From NCBI GenBank assembly GCA_030077755.1, contig JAQJZZ010000015.1, forward strand, positions 2,046,001 to 2,110,000: a stretch of DNA of 64,000 bases, given 5' to 3'. This DNA comes from Filosporella fistucella (Eukaryota; Ascomycota; Leotiomycetes; Helotiales). The notes under the pieces are model-generated. The model ran no database searches and was not told where the DNA came from. It was given only the letters and a program-made list of their open reading frames with translations. Positions 34,762-45,924 of the stretch are shown in pieces; the stretch's first letter is position 1; every line of letters starts with the position of its first letter. Position numbers and translations under genes: made by a program.

Positions 34762-36606
34762 TCACACAATCTTAAATCCTTCATCCTCCCCCCTCTCCCT
34801 CTCCTCATCCAAATCCATCCACTCCCTCACAAAACAATCCCCCACCAACTCCCACTCCCCAACCGCCTTCTCCATCTCCCTAATCGCAAAAAGTGGTCCC
34901 AACCCATAGACCACAATCAAAACATCACCTGCTCTCAAATCTGGGGGTCCTACCCCTAATTTCCCGGTTTGCGTACTGAAATATCTTCGTCCAGAACAGG
35001 TATGACCCATCCTTCGTCTCATATACGAGAATAACGATCTACGATCTAAAGGAGGTAAACAGACAGTCCTCCTATCTTCTAGCGAAGCGAGGGATTCTGC
35101 ATTGGCCATTATATCTTTATGAGCTTGCACTAAAGTGTCAGTCGTGATATCCTGTCTCTGAAGTACATGCCGCACAGTAAGAGAGCAGATAGCGACGATA
35201 TGTTCCTCAGGAATAGTATCAGGAGGAAGAGAAAGCGTGCGTTGAGCTAGTGCCCGACAGCGTGATTCCCAATCTATGACGCGCTGGTTATACCACCACA
35301 TAGGTCGTTCATCGAAAGCTGGGAATGTGCTTTCTACCACCTGACTTACGATCTCTACTCTGAAACCTAGAAGAGTGAGGATATTAGATCCAGGCGAGAG
35401 CTCAGAGCAGAAAATATCTGCAGGGCGATCTGTGCCTGATATTCCTGCGCGGAAATGCGTGGGGAACGGGTATTGGTTTACCGTTGGCCGAGAATTGAGA
35501 TTCGGTACCCAGGATGGAAGACTGGGTATTCTGTTTCTTCCTCCTACTTCCTGTAGTATCTCAGGGACTCTCTCTTCTAGACATGCTTTCGCACACTCGA
35601 TATATGTTTCTTCGAAGCCTTCTTCGCCGTATGAGACTTGTATCCTATTCGCGAAGTCTTTGCCCGCTAGACCGAGCATACCAAACACTCTGTCTCGGGG
35701 ATCAAGACAGAGTTTACAATCCGCTATGTTGATTAATCGGCGGAAATCAGGGACCGAACCGCGCCCTACTATCCCCCTCGTGAGAGCCATATTGGAAACC
35801 GCTCTAATACCGTCAAGATATGGATCTATGGCTTCGAATTTGGCGCACAGTGTCGCGAGGGAGAGTCTAGATAATCCTTCACCTACACCCGCAAAGATCC
35901 TCCAATCTATCTTTTCTCTCCCACAAATAACTAGTATATCCCTTGCCAACACAACCTCTTGAAACGTCCACAGTCGGCCAAACCATTCTCTCCTAAACAG
36001 ATTTCCGAGCGCAGCCCAGATCTCACTCTGTTGTTCTGGCAGGCCCAAGTCAGGAAACTCATGCGGAATGGGAACGTGATCTATTCCCGGCATGGTAAGC
36101 GAGAGGGGGAGAAGTGCATCGATGGCTATATCCGAGTCGCTACTCTCTGGTCCAAGCCAAACGACTACTTGATGCGCTTTTCTGTATATCTCGCCCATGC
36201 GGCCGACTTCTATACTTTTCTCATTGTCGTTGAATTGGTTTATACATACTGCGTCGATCCAGATAGGCAGGTCTAGATCAACTGGTTTGCTGAAAAGATA
36301 TTGGATAGCTTCATGTAGGTTTTCTCGGATGAGGAGGGGCGAACCGTTACATAAAAGCGTTTTGGTAGAGGTGTTTTGACCCCATGCGTATGAGAGAGCG
36401 TAGAATTTCGGGGGGTTGAGAAGAGAGGAAGATGTCATGGTACATGATAACTCTTCTCGAACATTTGTGAATTTCAGGAGTCGGATGGAACCAGCTGGGA
36501 GGGGATCGTAGGTAAATTGTTGGGATTGCTCCTGCGAGCGATGTGGAAAACGGAGGGAATTCCGGAGGGATCTTCGGAGATCGTCTGTGAAATTTCGGGT
36601 GAACAT
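34762..36606 (-). CDS. Heterokaryon-incompatibility (HET) domain protein
   Basis: This is an intronless gene of 614 codons. HET domains occur in proteins that trigger cell death when genetically different fungal hyphae fuse, though many family members have unknown roles. The HET core is complete: SIRLLKFTNV, FYALSYAWGQ, LLIRENLHEAIQYL, PIWIDAVCINQFNDNEKSIEVGRMGEIYRKA, VVVWLGPESSDSD, then WFGRLWTFQEVVLARD. The region after it has DPRDRVFGMLGLA and SYGEEGFEETYIECAKACLE, then PSWVPNLNSR, as in classic HET proteins. No STAND ATPase, patatin or other effector domain is fused. The C-terminus has GPPDLRAGDVLIVVYG, also family-typical. The gene looks intact. Confidence 0.93.
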   Translation of the reverse strand: MFTRNFTDDLRRSLRNSLRFPHRSQEQSQQFTYDPLPAGSIRLLKFTNVREELSCTMTSSSLLNPPKFYALSYAWGQNTSTKTLLCNGSPLLIRENLHEAIQYLFSKPVDLDLPIWIDAVCINQFNDNEKSIEVGRMGEIYRKAHQVVVWLGPESSDSDIAIDALLPLSLTMPGIDHVPIPHEFPDLGLPEQQSEIWAALGNLFRREWFGRLWTFQEVVLARDILVICGREKIDWRIFAGVGEGLSRLSLATLCAKFEAIDPYLDGIRAVSNMALTRGIVGRGSVPDFRRLINIADCKLCLDPRDRVFGMLGLAGKDFANRIQVSYGEEGFEETYIECAKACLEERVPEILQEVGGRNRIPSLPSWVPNLNSRPTVNQYPFPTHFRAGISGTDRPADIFCSELSPGSNILTLLGFRVEIVSQVVESTFPAFDERPMWWYNQRVIDWESRCRALAQRTLSLPPDTIPEEHIVAICSLTVRHVLQRQDITTDTLVQAHKDIMANAESLASLEDRRTVCLPPLDRRSLFSYMRRRMGHTCSGRRYFSTQTGKLGVGPPDLRAGDVLIVVYGLGPLFAIREMEKAVGEWELVGDCFVREWMDLDEERERGEDEGFKIV

Positions 36607-38124
36607 CTTAGGTAGGGATCGTTGATTTGATCGTTATTTGAGAACAAGGTGATTGAAAAAGGGTCCGGATTCTCAGTTCTCGTTAATTTGGCATATAGAT
36701 AGAGCATGACCCCGTTCAACGTGATCCAGAATTGAAAATCCTTTGGAGAACCAGATTCGCACCAACTCTTGCCAGATGAGTCCCAAACTCCCAAAAAGCG
36801 TGACCCTAATCCGAAAGGAAGTATCAATCCCCTCTTCCTCCACAGTTAACAAATACCTCAATCGCCTGCAGTGCTTCCAAAGCACGGCCCACGTCGTATA
36901 TCCGCCCGTACCTGCGGAGCAATTTCCCCGCTATCCCTCTATATAAAGATAAACACCAGAATGAATTAGCGCAAAGATACCTAGCCAAAGTTGAAGGCGG
37001 TTGTCTCAGATTAGATATCGCATCGCAGATAAACAAGATGATAAGATGATAAGAAAGTGGGAGAATACTAGATTCAGCTTTGATTTCAGCCGCACTTGCA
37101 TGCATAAGCGGAATCCACGTGATATTTCATATTTGGAGTTGTGTGCACGTGATTTGATGGTAGGGTAATATTTCTCCTTCAAATAATATGGTAACCTAAT
37201 TATTCTCTAGATGCTATCCCTAGGTTCCTAGCTAAATTATCTCAAGGGGAAGAGTTGGATTCAAAAAGGCAAATGTAAGGAATCCCTTCCAGTACAACTT
37301 CAATCATATAGTACCTAGCTAGCTACCTAGGTAAGGGATAGAGAAATTAAGAATATACACAAGAATCAAACCAATTATCTCCCCCTCTTCCCCCCTCTTT
37401 CTTCTGATCACATATCCTCACCTTCCGCATCTCTGGATATTTCCCTATCTCTACCTTCCACAACTCATCCTATCTTATGCCAACTCTCTCGGCACCTATC
37501 ACTCTGCCTAGCTCTATCCCAATCCAAAATCAAATTCAAAGATGAATCTCAAATGAAGAAACAAGTTTTTCCCAATTCCAATTCATTACCCATTATCCAT
37601 CCAAACGCCTCTTTATCCTTGCCTTCCTTGCTTTCAAAATCCAATTCTCGATTCATTTCCAAAAACTCGTTTATGATATGGATGAGAGTATCTCCTCTCC
37701 AATGAATGAGATGGACTGGGGCCCGTATATGATTCGAAATGACTGTGTGTAATGCTTATTGTTTCTGTCGTAAAGATCGTGTGTCATGCTCAATATTTCC
37801 ATGCTAGGAGATTGAGATGTAAAGAATGTGGGTATAATGCTGCCGATGCCGATGATATAATGACCGTGGGTATCTTTTCCGTGTGATGCTATGCTAATAA
37901 GGAATGTGGGTATCTCCTCCGAATATGCTATGCTAATATAGATATAAATGAAAGGAAAAGTAAAGGATAGTGGGTATCTAATAATTCATGAAAAGCAAAA
38001 CGAAAACAAAACGTCAAGTCGGAGATATGCAAACGATTCATCCAAAAGAAAGGAGAAGAAAGAAAAAACAGAATAAGCAAAACGTTTGGGAAACAGATTC
38101 AGCCCCATGATCTCAGATTCAAGA
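36607..38124. other. Intergenic between the HET gene and the wall protein
   Basis: The first part is the HET promoter. No gene is seen. The right part holds the small repeat described separately and the 3' flank of the Thr-rich gene. Confidence 0.45.
37825..37980. repeat. Short degenerate tandem repeat, GTGGGTATC units
   Basis: GTGGGTAT occurs at about 37828, 37866, 37906 and 37970. The middle two copies are followed by TCTTTTCCG or TCTCCTCCG and then ATGCTATGCTAATA. Units are ~40 bp, with a longer last spacing. It lies about 145 bp downstream of the Thr-rich wall-protein stop codon, perhaps within or near its 3' UTR. Confidence 0.6.
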
Positions 38125-41100
38125 TCAAATCAAAACCACCAAAGCCAGTATAGCAGCAGCTAAGAGCACGAGGCCAGAAGGTCCCATACCAGAAGCTTGG
38201 TTCCCAGTCACGACCGCCGGTACACTGGTAGTAGCAGTTCCATTTCCACTTCCTGCCGTGGTAGAAGAAGCAACTCCAGTTGTAGGCGTAACAACCACAC
38301 CTCCAGCAGTTCTCGAGCTCTGCGCTCCGTTCCCAGCAGCCGTCGTACTTGGCGCCGCAGCCGTCGCCTCAGTATTAACCGGAGTCTCTTGTGCCGTAAC
38401 AGCCACACTCAACGTAGGCGTAGGAAGCGTCTGTGTAGCCACGACCACGCTCTCCGTAGCTTGTATAGGAATCACGGTCGCTGTACTAGTCACCGGTTCC
38501 ACGACCGCTTGCGCACTTTGGGCGATACAGAAATCGATGAAGGGCTTGAATTGCGGATCCACGTACACTTTACTGCTTTGTTGGAGACTGTCGTCGTTGG
38601 CGTTTATGCAGCCTTTGCAATTGGTGTATTGGGATTCGAATGCTGACGTTGGATCGCAGAGGGCGGGGGAGAGACCTACTTTTTGGGCTTCGATGTAGCA
38701 ATTGTTGCAGGAGGCGTAGCAGACGGCTGGGACGATGGATTGATCTCTCTTTTGAATGGCGCGGATGATGTTAGCGAGGTCTCGTTTCCAGGATTTGGAG
38801 GTGCTGGCTGCGGCTTTGGTGGAGGTTGTTGTTTTCTTTGAGTTGGATGGAGTTGGGGTTGAGGCTGTTTCGAAGTGAGTGAGTGCTGGGTCGGATTTCC
38901 ATTCTCCGGTCGTGATTGTTGTGAGGACTTTACTGCCGCCTGTGACTACATATGTGACGATGACATGTTTAACGAAGATTGTGTAGTCGAGACCAAATGC
39001 GTGAGGATTAAGATTGAAGTATCCTTCGACAGGTGGGAAGTATGAGGTCTGATTGACAGGCCAGACGACATCTGTGAATGGTGGAGCTGGAACACACCAT
39101 TCTGCTTTACAAAGGTAATTATAATCTGGTGGATCTGCGTAGACATTGCAATTTGCTGGTTTTGGAACAAGACAGACGAAGCCCGGTAGACAACCCCAGA
39201 GTGCATTTGGACCTGTAGCTTGTGGAACGACGGGGCCTGAATTTGTTGGTTTAGGGCAGTTGATTGCTTCAGTGACGGTTACGGTCGTTCCAACACCTGG
39301 CAATGTGGTTACTGAGCCTGGAAGGGTTGTAATTTGACCTGGAAGGGTGACGGTCGTACCAGGGAGCGTGGTTACAGAGCCTGGAAGGGTCGTACCCGGT
39401 CCAGTGACTGATACGGTGGTTATCTGCCCCGGTAAAGTGGTAACTGAGCCTGGCAAAGTTGTCACAGAGCCGGGAAGAGTTGTTACTGATCCGGGTAGCG
39501 TAGTAACCGAGCCAGGAAGTGTAATTGTGGAAGCCGGCTGGGTGATTGTTGTCAGCGATCCGCTTATCGATGTTGTGATAATCTGGCCAGGCAGCGTCGT
39601 TACACTTCCCGGCAGGGTGACAGTCGAAGCGGGGAGCGTAATTGTGGTCAAGGAGCCTGAGATCGAGGTGGTGATGATGCTGACTATTGTGTTTGTGCTC
39701 GCTGGTAAAGTGAGGGTAGGACCAGTTAAAGTTATTGTGGTCAAAGAACCAGAGAGTGTGGTCGTTATGATCACTGCTGGTAAAGTGGTGGTGCTTGCTG
39801 GTAGAGTGACTGTTGTTAGAGAGCCGCTTATTGATGTAGTGATAACTTCTCGAGGTAGGGTCACAGTGCTTGCTGGGAGAGTCAATGTTGCTGTGAAGTC
39901 AGATTCTGAGATCGAGACGATGGTTTGGGTTTCGGTTATCGGAGGAATGGTGATAGTTGTAAGACTGCCACTTATTGAAGTGGTGATTGTCGATGCAGGA
40001 AGCGTCGTCGTAGTCGTTCGATCCACAGTAGTAACTAAAAATTAGTAAAATCGTACTAGACCAGGGATAATACTCACGGGATGTCTCAACCGCAGTGATT
40101 GCTTCGGGATGTTAGCCTTGAAAGAGATAAATGAGCGACGATCAACTTACTGATTGATGAAGTTTCAGTACTCAAATATGTTGAAACGGTGGTGAAAGTA
40201 CTAAAACTGTAGATGGTGGTTGACGAAATCACAGTTACCGGATATGATCTAACAGGGTTAGCTTCTGTGGGTGTTGAAATGATAACGAGAATTAGGATTT
40301 CAAACTTACGTGGAGACCGTCAAAGTCGTTGAGTAAGTGCTCGTATGATCTACAGTCGAGGTGAAGTTAAGGGTGTCAGTATGATCAACCGTGGTAGTGG
40401 TAGGGATCTTTCAAATATGTCAGTATTCACGTTTTCAGTCCCAAGCTTGCTTGAAATACCGTGGTAGTGTAATCAGAGGTGACTGTGTGATCCGAAGTCA
40501 CTGTATTCGTCTCTGTGTGGTCTATTGTGGTGGTTGTCGGGACCTGTTGATGAATTAATGATTTGTCCCACTTTGGCCCAGCTGAAAAGTGGAGGCGGGG
40601 CACCACCCGCTGAGTAAATACTATACTCACAGTTGTAGTGTACGAGCTTGTCTCGGTAATCGTTGACAAAGAAATATATGTCGAAGTAGACCAGAAAGTC
40701 GTTGAATCTAAAGAATGAAGTCAGCATGTCCAACTTTCTGATTCGAAGCTAAAGGTATAATCTGAGAACTTAGAGCTTCTCTTTTGATCAGACATTTCAC
40801 TGATGACCATTCTCCGAGAAGAGGAGGCTCCAACGGAACGAGATAGATGAAGGAGGACGAGGTAGTTCTCGAGCGCTGAGAAATTCGGTGGAGTACTAAC
40901 CTGTAACCGTGACCGGGTAGCTCGTATTGTATGTATACGTTGTAACATATGTCGAATACACGGTAGCCGTTGTCGTGATGTCAGACTGCAGAAGTTAATT
41001 GAAATTCCCCAGAAGAAAACAAAAGAACATACAGTCAAAGTATCAGTTTGTGTAGCTGTGGCTGTGGTCTAAATGAAAGTCAGCATTCGCTCGTCGAATA

Positions 41101-43060
41101 TTCTGATCAAAACATACAGTCGCTGTCACCGAACTCGTCTCCGTGATCGTAGATAAGCTGATATATGTTGTATTGACATAGATTGTGTAAGTAGTCGAGT
41201 GATCGGAAGTGACCGTGACCGGATACGATGTATTGAATGTTAGGGTAGACACCTCATAATCGGTTGTCTGGGGTGGTCAGCATTAGCAGTAAAAGGGTAG
41301 AAAATACACACGGTTGTGATATTGGTAGTGTAGTGATCGACCGTATCTGTGATAGTTACACTGTGAATAGGAAGGAAGTCAGCTAAAGTTCCAATCTCGA
41401 AGCCAAGATCATGTAGACATAATCTGGCTTCTATTTTGATAACCAATCTGAGGGGAATTATAACTCACCTAACTGGAGTAGCTGTGGTGAAGGTAGATGT
41501 GACAGTTGCAGTTTCTGTGACATTGTAGATTAAAGTGCTCACAGTTGTCGTCGTACTCCATTCCTAAGCACGATTAACTTCCGGATCGCATCACGTGTTG
41601 GAGATTGGAGCTTACAGTGTGATCACTGACAACTGTATAAGGATACGAGGTCGTGAAGGTGACGTTCTCAGTTTTGAGGTACTGAAAAAATGTTAGCCAA
41701 GCCTCTCAATCTTCTACCTAGGACTGATGCGCATTCAATGGAGGCCTAGACATGATCATGTGACTTGTTCTGTGCCCTCATATGCTTGAGACTGCGGCTT
41801 AAACATCGAGACTTTCGAGTGGGAAGGGATTCGTAGAAGTCTACAAATCAAAACCATATGCGCTGGTGTCGTTTTCCGCCACCATCTCAATCACCATCGT
41901 CCAGATACACGAGGAGAAAGAACACTTGCCGTAACTGGAATGTAAGACGTTGTTGTCTCATACGCTGTAGCTGTAACGGTCGTTGGTACCTAATGGTCAT
42001 ATTAGCTTGATTCTCAGATCATATCTTAAAGATGGGCTTACATAAGTGGAATACGTCGAAGTTTCGGTTTTCGTGCTCCATTCTGTTGTTGTAACTGGAT
42101 AGCTTGGCAAGGTCAACTTTTGATCCTCAATTTAGATATAAGCCACTCACCCGTAGCTGTTTGTAATTGTCACATTGTATGGATAAGACTGCGTTGTTAG
42201 TGAGGCGATTCGGGATTTGGAAAATGCAATCTCACTGTAGTAACAACCGATGTGGTCAATGACCAGACAGTTGTGGTGGTCCTACGAGTATGTCAGCAAG
42301 CCGCGTTCAATGGTGTCCAGCCACGAGAAATGGATATTCTCAGTCCTGGTTCTCAGTCCACCTCAGATCTTGAAGTAAAATCTAGCCTCGATTGGATTCT
42401 GAGGAAATACTTACGTCTCTTCTTCAGTCGTCACACTAGTATGATGGATATCTGTTGTATGTGTGACATCCGACGTCTGAATAGAAATATAATCCTTTGT
42501 CGTTGTAGAAACATGGTCAACAGTCGCGGTTGATACATAATCTGAGGTAACCTACTTCTGTGAGCTTTACATTCGTGAGAAAAATTTCAACTTACTGTAA
42601 CGTTCTTTGTCACGGTGATTCTTGCTAAATTAGCTCACATCTCAAAATTTCCCAGAACAGACTCACGATGCCGTAACGGTAACATAGTCACTAGACTGTT
42701 AGCACATATCAGAAATTGTCGAAGGATTTCAACTCACTGTGCTGGCCGCGGTGTATATGTAACAGTGACCCTTGAAAATAAGCATAAATACCAACAACAT
42801 ATCACTCAAACTTACGTGCAAGTCGATACCGATACCGATACCACAGTAGTCGGTCGACATGGCGGGCAGTCTTTACATCCATATCCATCTTTTACAGTCA
42901 CTGTCGAAGCAGCGCAAGTTCCCGTCTTCGATGGTGGTGGTTTTTGAGCATTATTCTCATTTGTTACCTCTGCAGCCAAAGTGGTTGTCGAGTTCACATA
43001 TGATTGACCCTGTGCAATCCCCAATAACCCCACTATCCACAAGTACCTGCTTAAAATCAT
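38125..43060 (-). CDS. GPI-anchored Thr/Ser-rich cell-wall (adhesin-like) protein with an array of short exons
   Basis: ATG at 43060 opens a signal peptide (MILSRYLWIVGLLGIAQG), then a Cys-containing segment ending CKDCPPCRPTTVVSVSVSTC. About 19 donor sites follow between 42815 and 40078. Decoded exons read as Thr-rich strands such as VTSDYVSTATVDHVSTTTKD, SIQTSDVTHTTD and SDHSTTYTIYVNTTYISLST. The last exon (~40034-38125) has ISGSLTTITLPAST-type and TLPGSVTTLPG-type repeats. Next is a Cys-rich domain (NCPKPTNSGP, WGCLPGFVCLVPKPANC, NYLCKAEWCVPAPP) and a second Cys cluster (CYASCNNCYIEAQKVGLSPALC...NCKGC). A Thr/Ala-rich stalk and hydrophobic tail (SGLVLLAAAILALVVLI) suggest GPI anchoring. 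Not every short exon boundary was solved. The protein probably sits in the outer wall; adhesion is an inference from composition. Confidence 0.75.
39285..39530 (-). repeat. Coding tandem repeat, TLPGSVT units
   Basis: The last exon of the wall-protein gene encodes about ten near-identical TLPGSVT/TLPGQIT units of 7 codons in this segment. At DNA level they differ mainly at third positions. Such repeats are prone to length change by slippage or unequal exchange. Confidence 0.8.
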
Positions 43061-45924
43061 TGCGATCTATTGTTGTGGCGAAACGATTGTATGATCTTTG
43101 ATCTGCGAGCGAATGTGCAGAAGACGGATAACTGCGTCTTCTAGATTTAGGAATGAGTGACGCAGACTCAAAGGTGGTTTTCGGTGAGCCTAGATGTCAT
43201 ATACGACCAGGTCGTCAGCCCAAGGCTGATGTTCGGAGGTCACTGAGCTGGAATCGTGGCGACCAATTGAAATTTGAAGTGCGGGATTCCGGGACCAAAC
43301 TTTATCAGGGTTTATCAACAATTCCGAAGTCTTGCATGCATCGCCACGAGGATGAAGGATTGACGGACGAAGGAGGAATTAAAAGAAAAGTGGACATGGA
43401 GAGATGATATGGTCCAGCATCTGAAAGAAGAAAACAGCTATGGGACCCTAGAAAGATATCCCCCAGGACCGGACAGTAAGAGCAAGTGCTGAGCACCACC
43501 AACCCACGTTACTTGGATCAAAGGAAAAGGTAAGAGACTGCAGCTTGAGTACAGGTATAAGGTGCAAGGTACCCTGGGATAAGATCCGGCCGGTTCTACG
43601 AAGTAGGACAACTTACATGGGATGACTAGCCAGGACACCCAGAAATCTAGATGGATGCAAGCCCGAATAACAGCCAAGGCAGAATATCCTCAAGTTTCCA
43701 GTCTTTTTACACGTTGAGCCTCAATGACACCGAACCGTGCATATGGGCTGATGCAAGTTATATCCACATACGCGTCCAGTTGGAAAGATGTGCCTGAATA
43801 TCGTGGGAGGCTCATAGATGTGATGGTGTATCAACAGCGAGTGAGAAGGCACCGGATGAGGGAAAAGTTCCGTTCAACGACAAAGGTGCATACTTGCAAC
43901 CTTTACATCAGCACCACGGGGAAATGGTAGGATAAAGCAGAGGCCAGTATCTGGCCTGGCTAGTGGCAAACATCGGGCCTGTTCTCGTACTCTTTTGGGG
44001 GCCATCGTATTGGCAGAATGTAGGTGTGGGATGGATAGGCATTGTGTGGATGAAGGAGCAATATGCTCTATGGTTAATTGGTGGAATGGGTGGCAGACTG
44101 GTGGTCCGTTGGAGGGTGGCAGGCAGAAGGCGGGTAGGTGGAGGAAGGTAGAAGCAGGATGGTGAGAAAAAGTTGTCGACTTGCAGGTATTCACATGCAG
44201 GTGTTGTCGTTGTGCTGCACACAGCCCCAAAATAGAAGTAAAGAGGTGGTGGTCTCACAAAATTCGCTGTCGTTGCGCAATTGGCGAGAGGTTGGGAGGT
44301 TGTCGCTTGTGGCTGCAGGTGGTGGCTATGGGAGAAGGGAGAGATGTTTGTGATTTAGGATAGCCTGCAGAGTCATTGAAGATGCGCGAATTTTGATATG
44401 GGTATTTGGAATCTGTGGCATTTAAGTAATAATGGCGGGGTCCAAGTCGAACCACATCACCTAGCTCAGCTTGGCTGGTCACTCGTGATCTTTTCAATCG
44501 GTTCAAGCGACCAGCCAAACACCCCAGCTCAAGACTCCCCCCCCCTGTTGGCCTGCCTGCCAAAAGATAATGCCTGCTTTTCTTCCCTGCTCCCGCCCGA
44601 GATCCAGCGCAATCGAACCGAATCCCCAACCTCTACTTTTCACCTCCCACTCCATGCTCCGGATTTCTCGTTCTTTTGTACTTACCCTTCTTACCTTCCC
44701 AGCAGTCCTCCCTCCCAGTTAACATATATCACAACTCATATATCACTCATATTTCACTCATCCGGCCACCACCTTCTCAATGGAGTTTATTCATCCGTCA
44801 AGAGCCTCAATCACCATTCCCTGGGATGCTGGCCAGGCCAAAACGATTATGTACCCCACTTTGTGGTCAGCCATAAGCAGAAAATCAATAAAAGCAGGCA
44901 CCACGACAAGGACTGTTTAACCGTTGAATCGGCTCGGATTGACCGTCAAGATCTGACTGAGTGACTTAGATTCATCGACTCGAAAGAGCACGGTAGAGTA
45001 ATATGGCAATTTTCATCTGACATGAATCCATGCTTCGTAGTCAAAGTCAAGATGTAAGAAAGAGTCAGGACTTCAGCTCCGAGGGTGGGAAGTCCAAGAA
45101 TATATCTTCGTACAACGGGATGAAGCGAGAAGCGAATCAAAGGGAGTTGTATCACAATGTCTCGATCTTGGAAACTTTCCATCTAAGACACTTGCGCAAA
45201 CGTGCCCACTCAGAGTCCATCATACCGCGATCCCAGCCATCCCGATTCAAAGCCAGTTTTCCAACATCACAACCACTCAGAGTCAATTGTCAGCGCCCAT
45301 AAAAATAATGCAGCTATCATAACCAATTGTACAGCACGCACAATCAATTATGCATCCCTCTAACTTCGCATTAGTTTGCCCCTCTCAGCTGATTGTTGGC
45401 AAGGCTGAGAGGTGATGATTTTCTTGCAAGGAACAAAAGCCACAAGTCTTTCGGACCTTCAGCCAAAGTCATAGCAAAGAACGAATGAAATTGTATTCCC
45501 GCCCAGACATCTGCAGCTGCATCTACAAGCATCAACCACCGCTCACCTTCCACCTCCATCTCACTTCTCGACTCGACTCCGGACTGATAGCTCCCACACC
45601 GATACGAACCAAAAATGCTTTGCCTGACACGTTCGAGAACAAGACCTGCATTCCTCCAAAACGGCTGACACACTTCTCAATGGGTCTTGTCTCGTCCTAC
45701 CCACCTTCACCATACACAAAGAATGCACTTCGCTGACTTGATCGTAAAGCGTGGCGGATTCCTCTCCACATTCCTACTGGTAATTGTTTCGCGCATTCAT
45801 CCATGACTTTGAACGAAAAAGTGTAGTACAGTGTGCATTCATCATCATCTGCCATGCGCTGAGCCTCTTAATTTCTACATCTTTTGGCATCTAAAGCCTT
45901 TAATTGATGAATAGGTAGTTCATC
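43061..45924. other. Long intergenic region, two promoters, no gene recognised
   Basis: This region lies between divergent surface-protein genes (Thr-rich at left, kelch-type at right). Many open frames overlap on both strands, none with a domain or coding-like exon chain. Pyrimidine-rich stretches occur around 44530-44720. Confidence 0.45.

Noticed and set aside
35375..35962. A 195-codon plus-strand frame
   Set aside because: It is antisense to the intact HET-domain gene.
38197..38698. Plus-strand frames of ~146-149 codons over the end of the wall-protein gene
   Set aside because: Antisense shadows of the Thr/Ala-rich stalk; no start context, domain or splice signals of their own.
39347..40045. 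Plus-strand 232-codon Val-rich frame
   Set aside because: It is the antisense shadow of the TLPGSVT-type repeats in the Thr-rich wall-protein gene.
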